Shown: piece after piece, positions 32,009-42,711 of the stretch | Layout: each line of letters starts with the position of its first letter | Numbering within the stretch: position 1 is the stretch's first letter | From: Streptomyces sp. NA04227 | Lineage (GTDB): Bacteria > Actinomycetota > Actinomycetes > Streptomycetales > Streptomycetaceae | Direction of reading: 5' to 3' | DNA length: 64,000 bases | Assembly (NCBI RefSeq): GCF_013364195.1 | Contig: NZ_CP054918.1 | Span: 1,973,001 to 2,037,000 of the forward strand | The notes under the pieces: model-generated | The model's database searches: none | Told to the model about the DNA's origin: nothing | The model's input: the letters and a program-made list of their open reading frames with translations, nothing else | Program-made: the position numbers and the translations under genes

Positions 32009-32818
32009 TTGCGCAGCTACTCACCGGATCTGACTCCGCCCTGGAAGAAGCAGCAGCCCGCGCCCGAGGTGGCCGCCGAGCCGGGCCTCGTGGTGGAGGA
32101 GGCCGCGACCGGTTTCTGTGGTGCGGTGATCCGCTGCGAGGCGGGCACGGTCACCCTGGAGGACCGCTTCGGCAAGCACCGGGTGTTTCCGCTCGAACCG
32201 CGTGGCTTCCTCCTGGAGGGCCAGGTGGTGACCCTGGTCCGGGCCACCGCGGCACCGGCGCGGCCCAGCCGTACGGCCTCCGGCTCCCTCGCCGTGCCGG
32301 GCGCGCGGGCGCGGGTCGCACGCGCCGGGCGCATCTATGTGGAGGGGCGCCACGACGCGGAACTCGTGGAGCGGGTCTGGGGTGACGACCTGCGCATCGA
32401 GGGCGTGGTGGTGGAGTACCTGGAGGGCGTCGACGATCTGCCGTCCATCGTGGCCGAATTCGCCCCCGGCCCGGACGCCCGCCTCGGCGTCCTCGTCGAC
32501 CATCTGGTGCCGGGCTCCAAGGAGTCCCGTATCGCCCAGGCGGTCACCAGCGAGCACGCGCTCGTGGTCGGGCACCCCTATATCGATGTCTGGGAAGCGG
32601 TGAAGCCCTCTTCGGTGGGCATCGCCGCCTGGCCGAAGGTGCCGCGCGGCCAGGACTGGAAGACCGGCGTGTGCCGGGCGCTCGGCTGGCCCGAGAACAC
32701 CGGGGCGGCCTGGCAGCGGATCCTCGGCTCGGTACACAGCTACAAGGATCTGGAGCCCCAACTCCTCGGCAGGGTCGAGGAGTTGATCGACTTTGTCACG
32801 GTGGGCAGCGCTGCCTGA
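32009..32818 (+). CDS. DUF3097-family protein
   Basis: A conserved actinobacterial protein of 269 residues with unknown function. An N-terminal small beta-rich region (VTLEDRFGKHRVFPLEPRGF) is followed by a domain with a Toprim-like look (RIYVEGRHDAELVERVWG, LGVLVDHLVPGSKESRI), where Glu and the Asp residues could bind a metal. That comparison is mine and tentative. The TTG start at 32009 is chosen because GAAGGA lies 9 nt upstream and the protein then begins RSYSPDLTPPW, as expected for the family. It is convergent with hemW. Confidence 0.8.
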   Translation: MRSYSPDLTPPWKKQQPAPEVAAEPGLVVEEAATGFCGAVIRCEAGTVTLEDRFGKHRVFPLEPRGFLLEGQVVTLVRATAAPARPSRTASGSLAVPGARARVARAGRIYVEGRHDAELVERVWGDDLRIEGVVVEYLEGVDDLPSIVAEFAPGPDARLGVLVDHLVPGSKESRIAQAVTSEHALVVGHPYIDVWEAVKPSSVGIAAWPKVPRGQDWKTGVCRALGWPENTGAAWQRILGSVHSYKDLEPQLLGRVEELIDFVTVGSAA

Positions 32819-32860
32819 GCCCTGCCGTCCCGCCTCAGCGGGCGGCCGGGCCCGCCCCGG

Positions 32861-34093
32861 TCAGTCCACCAGGTCCCGGACCACGGCGTCGGCCAGCAGC
32901 CGCCCCCGCAGGGTGAGTACGGCCCGGCCGCCCGCGTAGGGCTCCGCTTCGAGCAGGCCGTCCGCCAGTGCCCGCGCGGCCGCCTCGGCGCCGGCCGGCC
33001 GCAGCAGGTCGAGGGGGCAGCCCTCGCGCAGCCGCAGTTCCAGCAGGATGCGCTCGACCCGGCGGTCCTCGGCCGTGAGCAGTTCGCGGCCCGCGCCGGG
33101 TGAGCGGCCCGCGGCCAGGGCGGCAGCGTAGGCGCCGGGGTGTTTGACGTTCCACCAGCGCACCCCGCCGACGTGGCTGTGCGCGCCGGGGCCCGCGCCC
33201 CACCAGTCGGCGCCGCGCCAGTACAGCTCGTTGTGCAGGCAGCGCGCGGCCTCGCCGGTGGCCCAGTTGGAGACCTCGTACCACTGGTGGCCCGCGGCCG
33301 AGAGCGCCTCCTCGGCGATCAGATAGCGGTCGGCGTGCACGTCGTCGTCGGTCGGCGGGACCTCGCCGCGGCGGATCCGGCGGGCGAGCTGGGTGCCCTC
33401 CTCGACGATCAGCGCGTAGGCGGAGACGTGGTCGGGGCCCGCGCCGAGCGCCGCGTCCAGGGAGGCGCGCCAGTCGTCGTCGCTCTCGCCGGGGGTGCCG
33501 TAGATCAGGTCCAGGTTGACGTGGCCGAAGCCCGCCGCGCGTGCCTCGGCGACACAGGCCTCGGGGCGGCCGGGGGTGTGCGTACGGTCCAGGACGTCCA
33601 GGACGTGGCGGCGGGCGCTCTGCATTCCGAAGGAGATCCGGTTGAAGCCGCCCGCGCGCAGGGTCTCCAGGTAGCCGGGGTCCACCGACTCCGGGTTCGC
33701 CTCGGTGGTCACCTCGGCGTCCGGTGCCAGGCCGAACTCCTGCCGGATCACCGTGAGCATCCGCACCAGGTCGTCGGCGGCGAGCAGGGTGGGGGTGCCG
33801 CCGCCCACGAAGACCGTACGGACCTCACGGGGGTCGTCGCCGAGGACCTTGCGGGCGAGGCGGACCTCGTCGGCGAGGGTCTCGGCGTAGTTGTCGCGGG
33901 AGGCGAGCACGCCGCCGGTGCCGCGCAGCTCGGTGGCGGTGTAGGTGTTGAAGTCGCAGTAGCCGCACCGCGTGGCGCAGTACGGCACGTGCAGATAGAA
34001 CCCGAGGGGCCGCTCGGCCGCGCCGCGCAGGGCACTGTCGGGCAGCGAGCCGTCCTCGGGGACGGGCTCACCGTCGGGAAGTGCGGAAGGCAT
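32861..34093 (-). CDS. hemW: Radical SAM heme chaperone HemW
   Basis: A radical-SAM protein of 410 residues, long annotated as oxygen-independent coproporphyrinogen III oxidase but now understood as a heme-binding chaperone. The 4Fe-4S motif is CATRCGYC (C-x3-C-x2-C), followed by the SAM-binding VFVGGGTPTLL and the NLDLIYGTPGESDDDW motif. The start MPSALPDG is used; an ATG three codons upstream (34102) is equally possible. It is convergent with the DUF3097 gene and downstream of fadD with its own promoter region. Confidence 0.94.
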   Translation of the reverse strand: MPSALPDGEPVPEDGSLPDSALRGAAERPLGFYLHVPYCATRCGYCDFNTYTATELRGTGGVLASRDNYAETLADEVRLARKVLGDDPREVRTVFVGGGTPTLLAADDLVRMLTVIRQEFGLAPDAEVTTEANPESVDPGYLETLRAGGFNRISFGMQSARRHVLDVLDRTHTPGRPEACVAEARAAGFGHVNLDLIYGTPGESDDDWRASLDAALGAGPDHVSAYALIVEEGTQLARRIRRGEVPPTDDDVHADRYLIAEEALSAAGHQWYEVSNWATGEAARCLHNELYWRGADWWGAGPGAHSHVGGVRWWNVKHPGAYAAALAAGRSPGAGRELLTAEDRRVERILLELRLREGCPLDLLRPAGAEAAARALADGLLEAEPYAGGRAVLTLRGRLLADAVVRDLVD

Positions 34094-34187
34094 GTCCCCC
34101 ATTGTCCCGTACCGCGGCGGCTGCCCCGCCAGCCTGTGGATAACCCCTCAGAAGAGCGGCCCACGACGGGACACCGCGGGAACGCCG

Positions 34188-34217
34188 CAGGGGCGGACCG
34201 TTCCCGGCCCGCCCCTG
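34188..34217 (-). terminator. Hairpin terminator of fadD
   Basis: 9-bp stem CAGGGGCGG/CCGCCCCTG (34188-34196 with 34209-34217) with a 12-nt loop, 24 bp after the fadD stop codon. Confidence 0.65.
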
Positions 34218-34240
34218 TGATCAGGTACTCCGCCGAGGCC

Positions 34241-36130
34241 TCAGGCCTCGCGCGCGCCCGCGTACATCTCGTCGATGAGGCCCTTGTAGGCACGCTCGAC
34301 CACCGGGCGCTTCAGCTTGAGGCTCGGGGTCAGCTCGCCGTGCTCCACGTCGAGGTCGCGCGGCAGCAGCTTGAACTTCTTGATCGTCTGCCAGCGCTGG
34401 AGGCCCTCGTTGAGCTCCTTGACGTAGCCCTCGATCATCTCGACGGTGGCGGGTGCGGCCACCACCTCGGCGTAGGACTTGCCGCCCAGGCCGTTCTCCG
34501 CGGCCCATTCGAGGATCGCGGGCTCCTCCAGGGCGATCAGGGCGGTGCAGTAGTTCCGGTCGGCGCCGTGCACCAGGATGTTGGAGACGTACGGACAGAC
34601 CGCCTTGAACTGGCCCTCCACCTCGGCCGGGGCCACGTACTTGCCGCCCGAGGTCTTGATGAGGTCCTTCTTGCGGTCGGTGATCCGCAGGTAGCCGTCG
34701 GCCGAGAGCTCGCCGATGTCACCGGTGTGGAACCAGCCGTCGGACTCCAGGACCTCGGCGGTCTTTTCCTGGAGGCCGTGGTAGCCCTGCATGTTGTTCG
34801 GGCCGCGCAGCAGGATCTCGCCGTCGTCGGCGATACGGACCTCGACCCCGGCCAGGGGCTTGCCGACCGTGCCGGTCCGCAGTGCCTCGCCCGGGTTGAG
34901 GAAGGCGGGCCCCGAGGTCTCGGTCAGGCCGTAGCCCTCCAGGATCTGCACACCGGCACCCGCGAAGAAGTAGCCGATCTCGGGCGCGAGCGCCGCACCG
35001 CCGGAGACACAGGCACGCAGCCTGCCGCCGAACGCCGCGCGGAGCTTCTTGAAGACGAGCGCGTCGGCGACCTTGTACTTGAGGCGCAGACCGAGCGGCG
35101 CGCTCGCCTTGCCGGTGCGGCGGAAGTTGTCCTGGGTGACCTTGGCCCACTCGCGGGCCACGTCGGCCGACCAGAGGAAGATCTTGTACTTGGTGTCACC
35201 ACCGGCCCGCGCCTTGGCCGCGACACCGTTGTAGACCTTCTCGAAGATGCGCGGCACGGAGCACATGTACGTGGGCTGCACGACCGGCAGGTTCTCGATG
35301 ATCTTGTCCACCCGGCCGTCGACGGCGGTGACATGGCCGACCTCGATCTGGCCGGACAGCAGCGCCTTGCCGAAGACGTGGGCGAGCGGCAGCCACAGGT
35401 ACTGCACGTCCTCCTGACCGACCAGGCCGGTGGCGGCGATCGCCTTGGCCATGTAGGACCAGCAGTCCTGCGGCAGCCGGACGCCCTTGGGGCGGCCGGT
35501 GGTGCCGGAGGTGTAGATCAGGGTGGCGAGCTGGTCGCTGGTGATCGCGGAGACGCGCTCCTTGATCAGCTCGGGCTCCTTCTCCAGGAGCGCCGTACCG
35601 CGCGCCTCCAGGTCCGCGAGGCTGAGCACCCAGCCCTCGGGGTCGCCCGGCTCGGCACTCACGCCCTCGGGGTCGATCACCACGACGTGCGCCAGGGCGG
35701 GCAGTTCCGCGCGGCGCTCCCGAGCCTTGGCCAGCTGCTCCGCGTCCTCCGCGATCAGCACCCGGCTGCCGGAGTCGGACAGGATGTAGGCGGCCTCGTC
35801 CGCGTTGGTCTGCGGGTACAGCGTCGTGGTGGCGGCGCCCGCGCAGAGGATGCCGAAGTCCGCGAGGACCCAGTCCAGGCGGGTGGCGGAGCCGAGGGCG
35901 ACCCGCTCCTCGGGCTGCACGCCGAGGTCGACCAGGCCGGCGGCGATCCGGAAGATCCGCTCGGCGGACTGTGCCCAGCTCAGCGACTTCCAGTCGTCCG
36001 GGCCCTGCCCCGAGGCGGCCGGCACCGGATATCGGAACGCCTCGATGTCGGGCGTCGCCGCCACGCGCTCCAGGAGAAGGTGCGCCACGGAGGGCGGCCG
36101 GTTTTCGATCTGGGTCTGTGTGTCGCTCAC
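34241..36130 (-). CDS. Long-chain fatty acid--CoA ligase (AMP-binding)
   Basis: A FadD15-like acyl-CoA synthetase of 629 residues: ATP-dependent activation of a fatty acid to acyl-AMP, then the thioester with CoA. The phosphate-binding loop is IYTSGTTGRPKGV, the second core motif is GYGLTETSG, and the GWFHTGDIG and DRKKDLIKTSGGKYVAP motifs follow in order. The GTG at 36130 is chosen over an upstream ATG because GGAGGATGTC precedes it. It is transcribed alone. A 10-bp palindrome about 85 bp upstream may be an operator for a fatty-acid-responsive repressor. Confidence 0.93.
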   Translation of the reverse strand: MSDTQTQIENRPPSVAHLLLERVAATPDIEAFRYPVPAASGQGPDDWKSLSWAQSAERIFRIAAGLVDLGVQPEERVALGSATRLDWVLADFGILCAGAATTTLYPQTNADEAAYILSDSGSRVLIAEDAEQLAKARERRAELPALAHVVVIDPEGVSAEPGDPEGWVLSLADLEARGTALLEKEPELIKERVSAITSDQLATLIYTSGTTGRPKGVRLPQDCWSYMAKAIAATGLVGQEDVQYLWLPLAHVFGKALLSGQIEVGHVTAVDGRVDKIIENLPVVQPTYMCSVPRIFEKVYNGVAAKARAGGDTKYKIFLWSADVAREWAKVTQDNFRRTGKASAPLGLRLKYKVADALVFKKLRAAFGGRLRACVSGGAALAPEIGYFFAGAGVQILEGYGLTETSGPAFLNPGEALRTGTVGKPLAGVEVRIADDGEILLRGPNNMQGYHGLQEKTAEVLESDGWFHTGDIGELSADGYLRITDRKKDLIKTSGGKYVAPAEVEGQFKAVCPYVSNILVHGADRNYCTALIALEEPAILEWAAENGLGGKSYAEVVAAPATVEMIEGYVKELNEGLQRWQTIKKFKLLPRDLDVEHGELTPSLKLKRPVVERAYKGLIDEMYAGAREA

Positions 36131-36209
36131 GACATCCTCCGAGGCCCGCGCCAAGTGCGCACGAAGACAGTGCGGCTGACGGGTTCACTGGCTGGTTGCG
36201 GCTGCTTGC

Positions 36210-36225
36210 TTAACTCGCGAGTAAC
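36210..36225. promoter_or_regulatory. Palindromic operator candidate upstream of fadD
   Basis: The perfect 10-bp palindrome ACTCGCGAGT (36213-36222) is extended by T/A at 36211/36224 in an AT-richer promoter-like stretch. It lies 83 bp upstream of the fadD GTG and resembles TetR-type operators; the regulator is unknown. Confidence 0.4.
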
Positions 36226-36332
36226 TATCGAGCAGTGATCAGGGTATTCCGCGTTCGGCCGCCATGTAAGAGGCCACGAGGTGTCACTTCCTACAGACGG
36301 AGGCATCTGAGCGTGGCACGGCTCACACCGCT

Positions 36333-36366
36333 ACGGGCCCGCCGCACTCGTGTGCGGCGGGCCCGT
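36333..36366 (-). terminator. Strong hairpin terminator of lepA
   Basis: A perfect 15-bp stem (36333-36347 with 36352-36366) with a TCGT tetraloop, extended by outer CACACC/GGTGTG pairing (36324-36329 with 36370-36375). It lies 42 bp after the lepA stop. This is the strongest simple hairpin in the window. Confidence 0.88.
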
Positions 36367-36407
36367 ACGGGTGTGCCGGAAGATGTCACGTCTGATCGAT
36401 TTCCGGC

Positions 36408-38282
<1,875 letters not shown>

Positions 38283-38427
38283 GCAGGGTCCTGATTCTCG
38301 AGGCGCCGGGCGTCTGGCTCGGTACAGCCGCGCACCGCCCGTGCCACCCTTGCGGGCCGGTCCGGATCCGGTACGAAGCGCTGATACGTAGGGTCCATGC
38401 TCCCACGGGTCGGGGACTGCGCACGGT

Positions 38428-38457
38428 TTGGGCCACTCGGAGCCCGACTGCTAGCCT
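38428..38457 (+). promoter_or_regulatory. Possible vegetative promoter of rpsT
   Basis: TTGGGC (38428-38433) and TAGCCT (38452-38457), separated by 18 bp, fit a sigma-HrdB-type promoter 133 bp before the rpsT start. The whole 307-bp lepA-rpsT gap is gene-free. This is an inference from motif match only. Confidence 0.35.
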
Positions 38458-38589
38458 GGGCAGCTGTGTCTCGTGTCCTGTCCGTACTGGTGACAGCACC
38501 GGACACAGCGAGCAGTACCAGCAGTACCCGCAAGCGGTTCCGCGGCTTCTCCGCGGTACCAGACATTCTGAACCTGAAAAGGCTCTTTC

Positions 38590-38856
38590 GTGGCGAACAT
38601 CAAGTCCCAGATCAAGCGGATCAAGACCAACGAGAAGGCCCGCCAGCGCAACAAGGCGGTCAAGTCCTCTCTGAAGACCTCGATCCGCAAGACCCGTGAG
38701 GCAGTTGCCGCGGGTGACGTCGAGAAGGCCAACGAGAACCAGCGCGCCGCTGCGCGTCTGCTCGACAAGGCCGTCTCGAAGGGCGTCATCCACAAGAACC
38801 AGGCCGCCAACAAGAAGTCGGCCCTGGCTTCCCAGGTCGCTGCCCTCAAGGGCTGA
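38590..38856 (+). CDS. rpsT: 30S ribosomal protein S20
   Basis: An 88-residue basic ribosomal protein that binds the 5' and 3' minor domains of 16S rRNA. It begins [20 protein letters not shown] and is nearly all helical, with many Lys and Arg. The GTG start lies behind AAAAGGCTCTTTC. It is a single-gene transcript ending in a clear terminator with a U-run. It is divergent from lepA. Confidence 0.99.
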   Translation: MANIKSQIKRIKTNEKARQRNKAVKSSLKTSIRKTREAVAAGDVEKANENQRAAARLLDKAVSKGVIHKNQAANKKSALASQVAALKG

Positions 38857-39015
38857 ATTTCTCGGTCCGGGTCCACGCGACCCGGTTCGGACGACTTGAC
38901 CGTCGACCGGGGCTGAAAGCGGGCCCTCTCATCCGCTTCCCGGCCGACACCAAGGATTCGCACGCGGCCTGCGTTCGCCACGCGGGTGCGAATCCAACGG
39001 ATTCACCAGTTTCGT

Positions 39016-39070
39016 CGAAGGACCCCGTCTCCACCCTTTCCCCAGGGCGGTGACGGGGTCCTTCGGTTTT
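39016..39070 (+). terminator. Intrinsic terminator of rpsT
   Basis: A 14-bp perfect stem CGAAGGACCCCGTC (39016-39029) pairs with 39052-39065, followed by GTTTT. A T-run of this kind is unusual for this genome and suggests efficient factor-independent termination. Confidence 0.9.
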
Positions 39071-39155
39071 CTGTGCCTGTGCCTGTGCCTGGCTCCGGGT
39101 GCCGATCCGCGCCTGGCTCCGGGTTTCCGACCTACGCCGGACTCCGGGCTCCCGG

Positions 39156-40676
39156 CTACGGCCGCGGGGGCTCGGGGTGCTGCGGAGGCAGGGGCTGTGA
39201 CTGGGGCTGGGACTCTTGCCGCGACTCAGGGTACGGCTGCTGGCCCTCCTGCGGAGGCTCGGCGTGCGGGTGCTCGGCGTGCGGCGGGTTCGTGCCGGGC
39301 TGCGGGCCGAGGCCGCCGGAGATGTTCAGCATCATGGTCTCGCCGGGCGAGGCGGGAGCTGCGGGGGATTCGGGGGCAGGGGGCGCGCGGAAGGCCATGG
39401 TCTGCGCGGGCGGGGCGGGCTGCGCAGGTGCCTCAGGGGCGGGGTGCGCGCGGAACGCCATGGTCTGCGCGGGCGGGGCGGGCTGCGCCGGGGTCTCAGG
39501 GGACTCGGGAGCAGGTTGTACGCGGAAGGCCATCGTCTGCGCGGGCGGGGCGGGCGTCTCCGACTGAGGCTGGGACGGAGTCTGGGCCGGGGGCTGGGGT
39601 TGCGGCTGAGCCGGGGACTGCGGGTTGGCCAGGGGCTGCGGCTGGGACTGAGGCGCGGGCTGAGCCTGGGGCTGGGCGCGGAACGCCATGGTCGGGGCGC
39701 TGCCCGTCGGGGCGGCGCCCGGCTGCGCGGGCCCGCCCGTCGGTCCCGGGTCGGGCACCGCGCCGAAGGCCATGGTCCGCTCGGCGGGCGGGATCCCCTG
39801 CCCCTGCGAGACGCCCGGGGCCGCGGGCTGGGCGTACGGCTGCGCGGGGGCGCCCGGCTGGGCGGCGCCGGGCGCGGGAGCCTGCTGGGCGTAGGGGCCG
39901 GTGCCGGGCGGGGGCGTGTGTCCGCCGTGACCGTACTGCTGCTGTGCCTGAGCCGCGAACGGATTGCCCGACGCCTGGCCGCCCCCGGCGAAGGGGTTGC
40001 CGGTCGCCTGCTGCGGCGCTGCGGCGGCGAAGGGATTGCCGTCGGGCTCTCCCATGCCGGGCCCGAAAGGATTGCCGTGGCCGGGGAGTTGGCCGCCCGG
40101 CGGAAGGTAGCGCGTACGCCCCGACTCGTCGGTCACCGCGGTGTACCCCGCCTGCTGAAGGCGCGCCGCGAACTTCGCGTTGCGCTTCCTGGTGACGAAG
40201 AAGCCTACGCCGAGGATGGCCATGAGGAGCGCCCACAGGCCCGCCGAGTACGGCGCCAGGTCCGACCCGGCCTGCACCGCGGCGATACCGCAGCCCAAGG
40301 TGACACCCACGCCGCCCATCACCATGCGCTTCTCGGCGCTCTTGCCGGTCAGGTCGAAGTTGATGCGGGCCTTGAGGAGTTCGAGCGCGGCGGGCTCGAA
40401 GGGCGGCAGTTCGCCGCCCGCGGCCGCCTGCGGGTACTGCGCCCAGGACCGGCCCGCCCGTTCCCGCGCCTGCGGTGTGAGGTCGGGCACGATCAGCATC
40501 TTGAGCGCGGAGTTCTGCGATCCGGCCTGCCGGACATCCGCGTACTGGTAGCCGAACTGTTCGGCGAGAAAGGCGAGTCGGGCGAGCTTCTTCACCGAGG
40601 CCATCCTGCTGGTGAGTTCGACGATCTCCCCGCTCGCCATCAGCTCGAACATCTTGCTTATCTGGCGCTTGCTCAC
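39156..40676 (-). CDS. Membrane protein with disordered tail of TMAF repeats
   Basis: A 506-residue protein of unknown function. The N-terminal about 115 residues are soluble and mostly helical (KRQISKMFELMASGEIVELT). Two hydrophobic segments follow (about 120-165), ending in a basic VTRKRNAKFAARL. The remaining 320 residues are disordered and rich in Pro, Gln and Ala. The tail holds GNPFA repeats, then five TMAF(G/R)(A/V) motifs, most inside PAQTMAFR, and a final GETMMLNISGG. The repeats are visible in the DNA as near-identical blocks at 39385-39560. The GTG at 40676 sits behind GGGAGA. No adjacent gene explains its role. Confidence 0.82.
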   Translation of the reverse strand: MSKRQISKMFELMASGEIVELTSRMASVKKLARLAFLAEQFGYQYADVRQAGSQNSALKMLIVPDLTPQARERAGRSWAQYPQAAAGGELPPFEPAALELLKARINFDLTGKSAEKRMVMGGVGVTLGCGIAAVQAGSDLAPYSAGLWALLMAILGVGFFVTRKRNAKFAARLQQAGYTAVTDESGRTRYLPPGGQLPGHGNPFGPGMGEPDGNPFAAAAPQQATGNPFAGGGQASGNPFAAQAQQQYGHGGHTPPPGTGPYAQQAPAPGAAQPGAPAQPYAQPAAPGVSQGQGIPPAERTMAFGAVPDPGPTGGPAQPGAAPTGSAPTMAFRAQPQAQPAPQSQPQPLANPQSPAQPQPQPPAQTPSQPQSETPAPPAQTMAFRVQPAPESPETPAQPAPPAQTMAFRAHPAPEAPAQPAPPAQTMAFRAPPAPESPAAPASPGETMMLNISGGLGPQPGTNPPHAEHPHAEPPQEGQQPYPESRQESQPQSQPLPPQHPEPPRP

Positions 40677-41092
40677 GTGCTGTCTCCCGCCGGCCTGTCT
40701 CTCGTAGGGCGTTGGTCGGCCGCCCCCAAAGCCCTCAGCAAACGCGCAAGCGCTGCGTCGCGTCAACACCGGGCATCGGATCACCCCGTCCCGCGCGGTC
40801 GAGGGGTAGGTCCGGTTGCCCTCATTTCCACTGTTCAGCAGGGGAGTTGCCGAACTCGGTGGCGGATGACGGACGTTTCGAACCAGCTCGGTTGCCGTAC
40901 CGGATCCGGGTGGCCGGGAGAAGAACGAGCTGTGTGTGGCTGTGTGCGTACGGGAAGAACTCGCATTGCTCACACGCAGGCGTCTCCTGCGCTTGGGTGC
41001 GGTGCATGGGCGTGTGCGGTGCGGTGCGGTGCAGTGCAGTGCAGTGCAGTGCAGTGCAGTGCAGTGCGAGAACGGGCCCGGCCGGGCAGAGG
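40677..41092. other. Intergenic, carries pentamer repeat
   Basis: A 416-bp gap between holA and the TMAF-repeat membrane protein, both minus strand. It should hold the promoter for the membrane protein gene. The only marked structure is the GC(A/G)GT array; no ORF or RNA gene is supported. Confidence 0.5.
41016..41065. repeat. Tandem GC(G/A)GT pentanucleotide repeat
   Basis: Three copies of GCGGT are followed by seven copies of GCAGT without spacers. It lies 28 bp past the holA stop codon, in non-coding DNA. Confidence 0.9.
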
Positions 41093-42082
41093 TTACGGGC
41101 GGCCGCTGCGGGCGGCTCGCGCGATCGTGACGACGGCCTTCTCCAAGGCGTACTCGGGATCGTCGCCACCGCCCTTGACGCCCGCGTCGGCCTCGGCGAC
41201 CGCACGCAGGGCCACGGCCACGGCGTCCGGGGTCCAGCCGCGCATCTGCTGCCGGACCCGGTCGATCTTCCAGGGCGGCATGCCCAGTTCACGGGCCAGG
41301 TCGGCGGGCCGGCCACCGCGGGCGGAGGACAGCTTGCCGATGGCGCGTACGCCCTGGGCGAGCGCACTGGTGATGAGGACGGGAGCCACTCCCGTCGACA
41401 GGGACCAGCGCAGCGCTTCGAGCGCCTCGGCCGCGCGGCCCTCCACGGCACGGTCCGCCACGGTGAAGCTGGACGCCTCCGCCCGCCCCGTGTAGTACCG
41501 GCCCACCACCGCCTCGTCGATGGCCCCCTCCACGTCCGCCGCCAACTGTGCGACGGCGGAGGCCAGTTCACGCAGATCGCTGCCGATCGCGTCCACCAGC
41601 GCCTGGCACGCCTCCGGACTGGCGGACCGCGCGAGCGCACGGAACTCCGCACGGACAAAGGCCAACCTGTCCGCGGGCTTGGTCATCTTCGGACAGGCGA
41701 CCTCACGCGCACCCGCCTTGCGTGCCGCGTCGAGCAGACCCTTGCCCTTGGCTCCGCCCGCGTGCAGCAGTACCAGGGTGATCTCCTCGACCGGAGCGCC
41801 GAGATACGCCTTGACGTCCTTGACCGTGTCCGCCGAGAGATCCTGCGCGTTGCGCACGACCACGACCTTGCGCTCGGCGAACAGCGAAGGGCTGGTCAGC
41901 TCCGCCAGCGTCCCCGGCTGCACCTGGTCGGGCGTGAGGTCCCGGACATCGGTGTCCGCATCCGCGGCACGCGCGGCCGCCACCACCTGCTGCACCGCAC
42001 GGTCGAGCAGCAGGTCCTCCTGCCCCACCGCGAGTGTGACGGGAGCCAGCGGATCATCGTCGTTCTGATTCTTCCTGGCCAT
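41093..42082 (-). CDS. holA: DNA polymerase III subunit delta
   Basis: The clamp-loader delta subunit (329 residues), which opens the beta sliding clamp. It has the AAA+-like fold without a functional P-loop. Recognisable stretches are VTLAVGQEDLLLDRAVQQVV, the SLFAERKVVVVRNAQDL motif, and the collar domain near RELGMPPWKIDRVRQQMRGW. The start MARKNQND is chosen; an ATG four codons upstream (42094) is an alternative, and neither has a strong Shine-Dalgarno. It is transcribed alone, in the usual streptomycete position near rpsT and the comEA-comEC pair. Confidence 0.95.
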   Translation of the reverse strand: MARKNQNDDDPLAPVTLAVGQEDLLLDRAVQQVVAAARAADADTDVRDLTPDQVQPGTLAELTSPSLFAERKVVVVRNAQDLSADTVKDVKAYLGAPVEEITLVLLHAGGAKGKGLLDAARKAGAREVACPKMTKPADRLAFVRAEFRALARSASPEACQALVDAIGSDLRELASAVAQLAADVEGAIDEAVVGRYYTGRAEASSFTVADRAVEGRAAEALEALRWSLSTGVAPVLITSALAQGVRAIGKLSSARGGRPADLARELGMPPWKIDRVRQQMRGWTPDAVAVALRAVAEADAGVKGGGDDPEYALEKAVVTIARAARSGRP

Positions 42083-42291
42083 CGCGCCAAGCATCGCACG
42101 GGGCACTGACAGCCGGGGACCGGCCGAGGGGCGAGGGGGCTCGTCCGGCAGGGAGAGGCCTGGCGGGTGGGGGAGATCCGGAGGGAAGTCCGGTGGGGCG
42201 GCCCGTGAGGCAGCTCGGTGGGGCGGAGGAGTTTGGGGGCGATGGCCGGGAGCGGCTTGTGCGCCGGACCGGGCGCGCGTATGCAGGGCTG

Positions 42292-42537
42292 CTACGGCTC
42301 TTCGCGCCAGCCGTCCCACTCGGCGGCGAAAGCGTTCAGCTGCTCCACCTCGAGTCGCTCCTCCGCGTCTTCGACGGGGACGAGCCACTGGGCGTCCTCG
42401 GCGTCGTCCTCACCGGCGAGCGCGTCCCGCACCGGCCGCGGCGACTCATGGAGCCCGAACCTCTCGACCAACTCCGCGGCCGCTTCCTCCGCGGACTCAC
42501 GGTCGGGCAGTACCAGCACATGTCGTACGTCGTTCAC
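42292..42537 (-). CDS. Small acidic protein, possibly RraB-like
   Basis: An 81-residue, strongly acidic protein. The N-terminal strand DVRHVLVLPDRESAEEAAAE is followed by a helix, a second strand (QWLVPVEDAEE) and a C-terminal helix ending AAEWDGW. This order and the closing YDGW-like motif recall the RraB (RNase E regulator) family, but similarity is weak and function is unproven. The GTG at 42537 is preferred over an upstream GTG because GGAG sits 9 nt before it. It lies between YceI and holA on the same strand, probably on its own transcript. Confidence 0.65.
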   Translation of the reverse strand: MNDVRHVLVLPDRESAEEAAAELVERFGLHESPRPVRDALAGEDDAEDAQWLVPVEDAEERLEVEQLNAFAAEWDGWREEP

Positions 42538-42711
42538 CGGCCCATACTCCTGCACCGCAGGGCCGGGGTTCCATCCGGGCGAGCTCTACTGGGCGAGGGG
42601 AGGAGACCAGAGAAGTTGGGCGGCGGCACCTTCGGGCCTGAAGCGCGCCACCGGGCCTGAGCGGCGGCCATCAAGGCCAAGGTTCCGCGCGCTCTGCCGT
42701 GCCGCGCGCCG

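Noticed and set aside
33140..36238. 1032-codon plus-strand open frame opposite hemW and fadD
   Set aside because: It spans two real opposite-strand genes and their intergenic region, as expected for a high-GC shadow frame.
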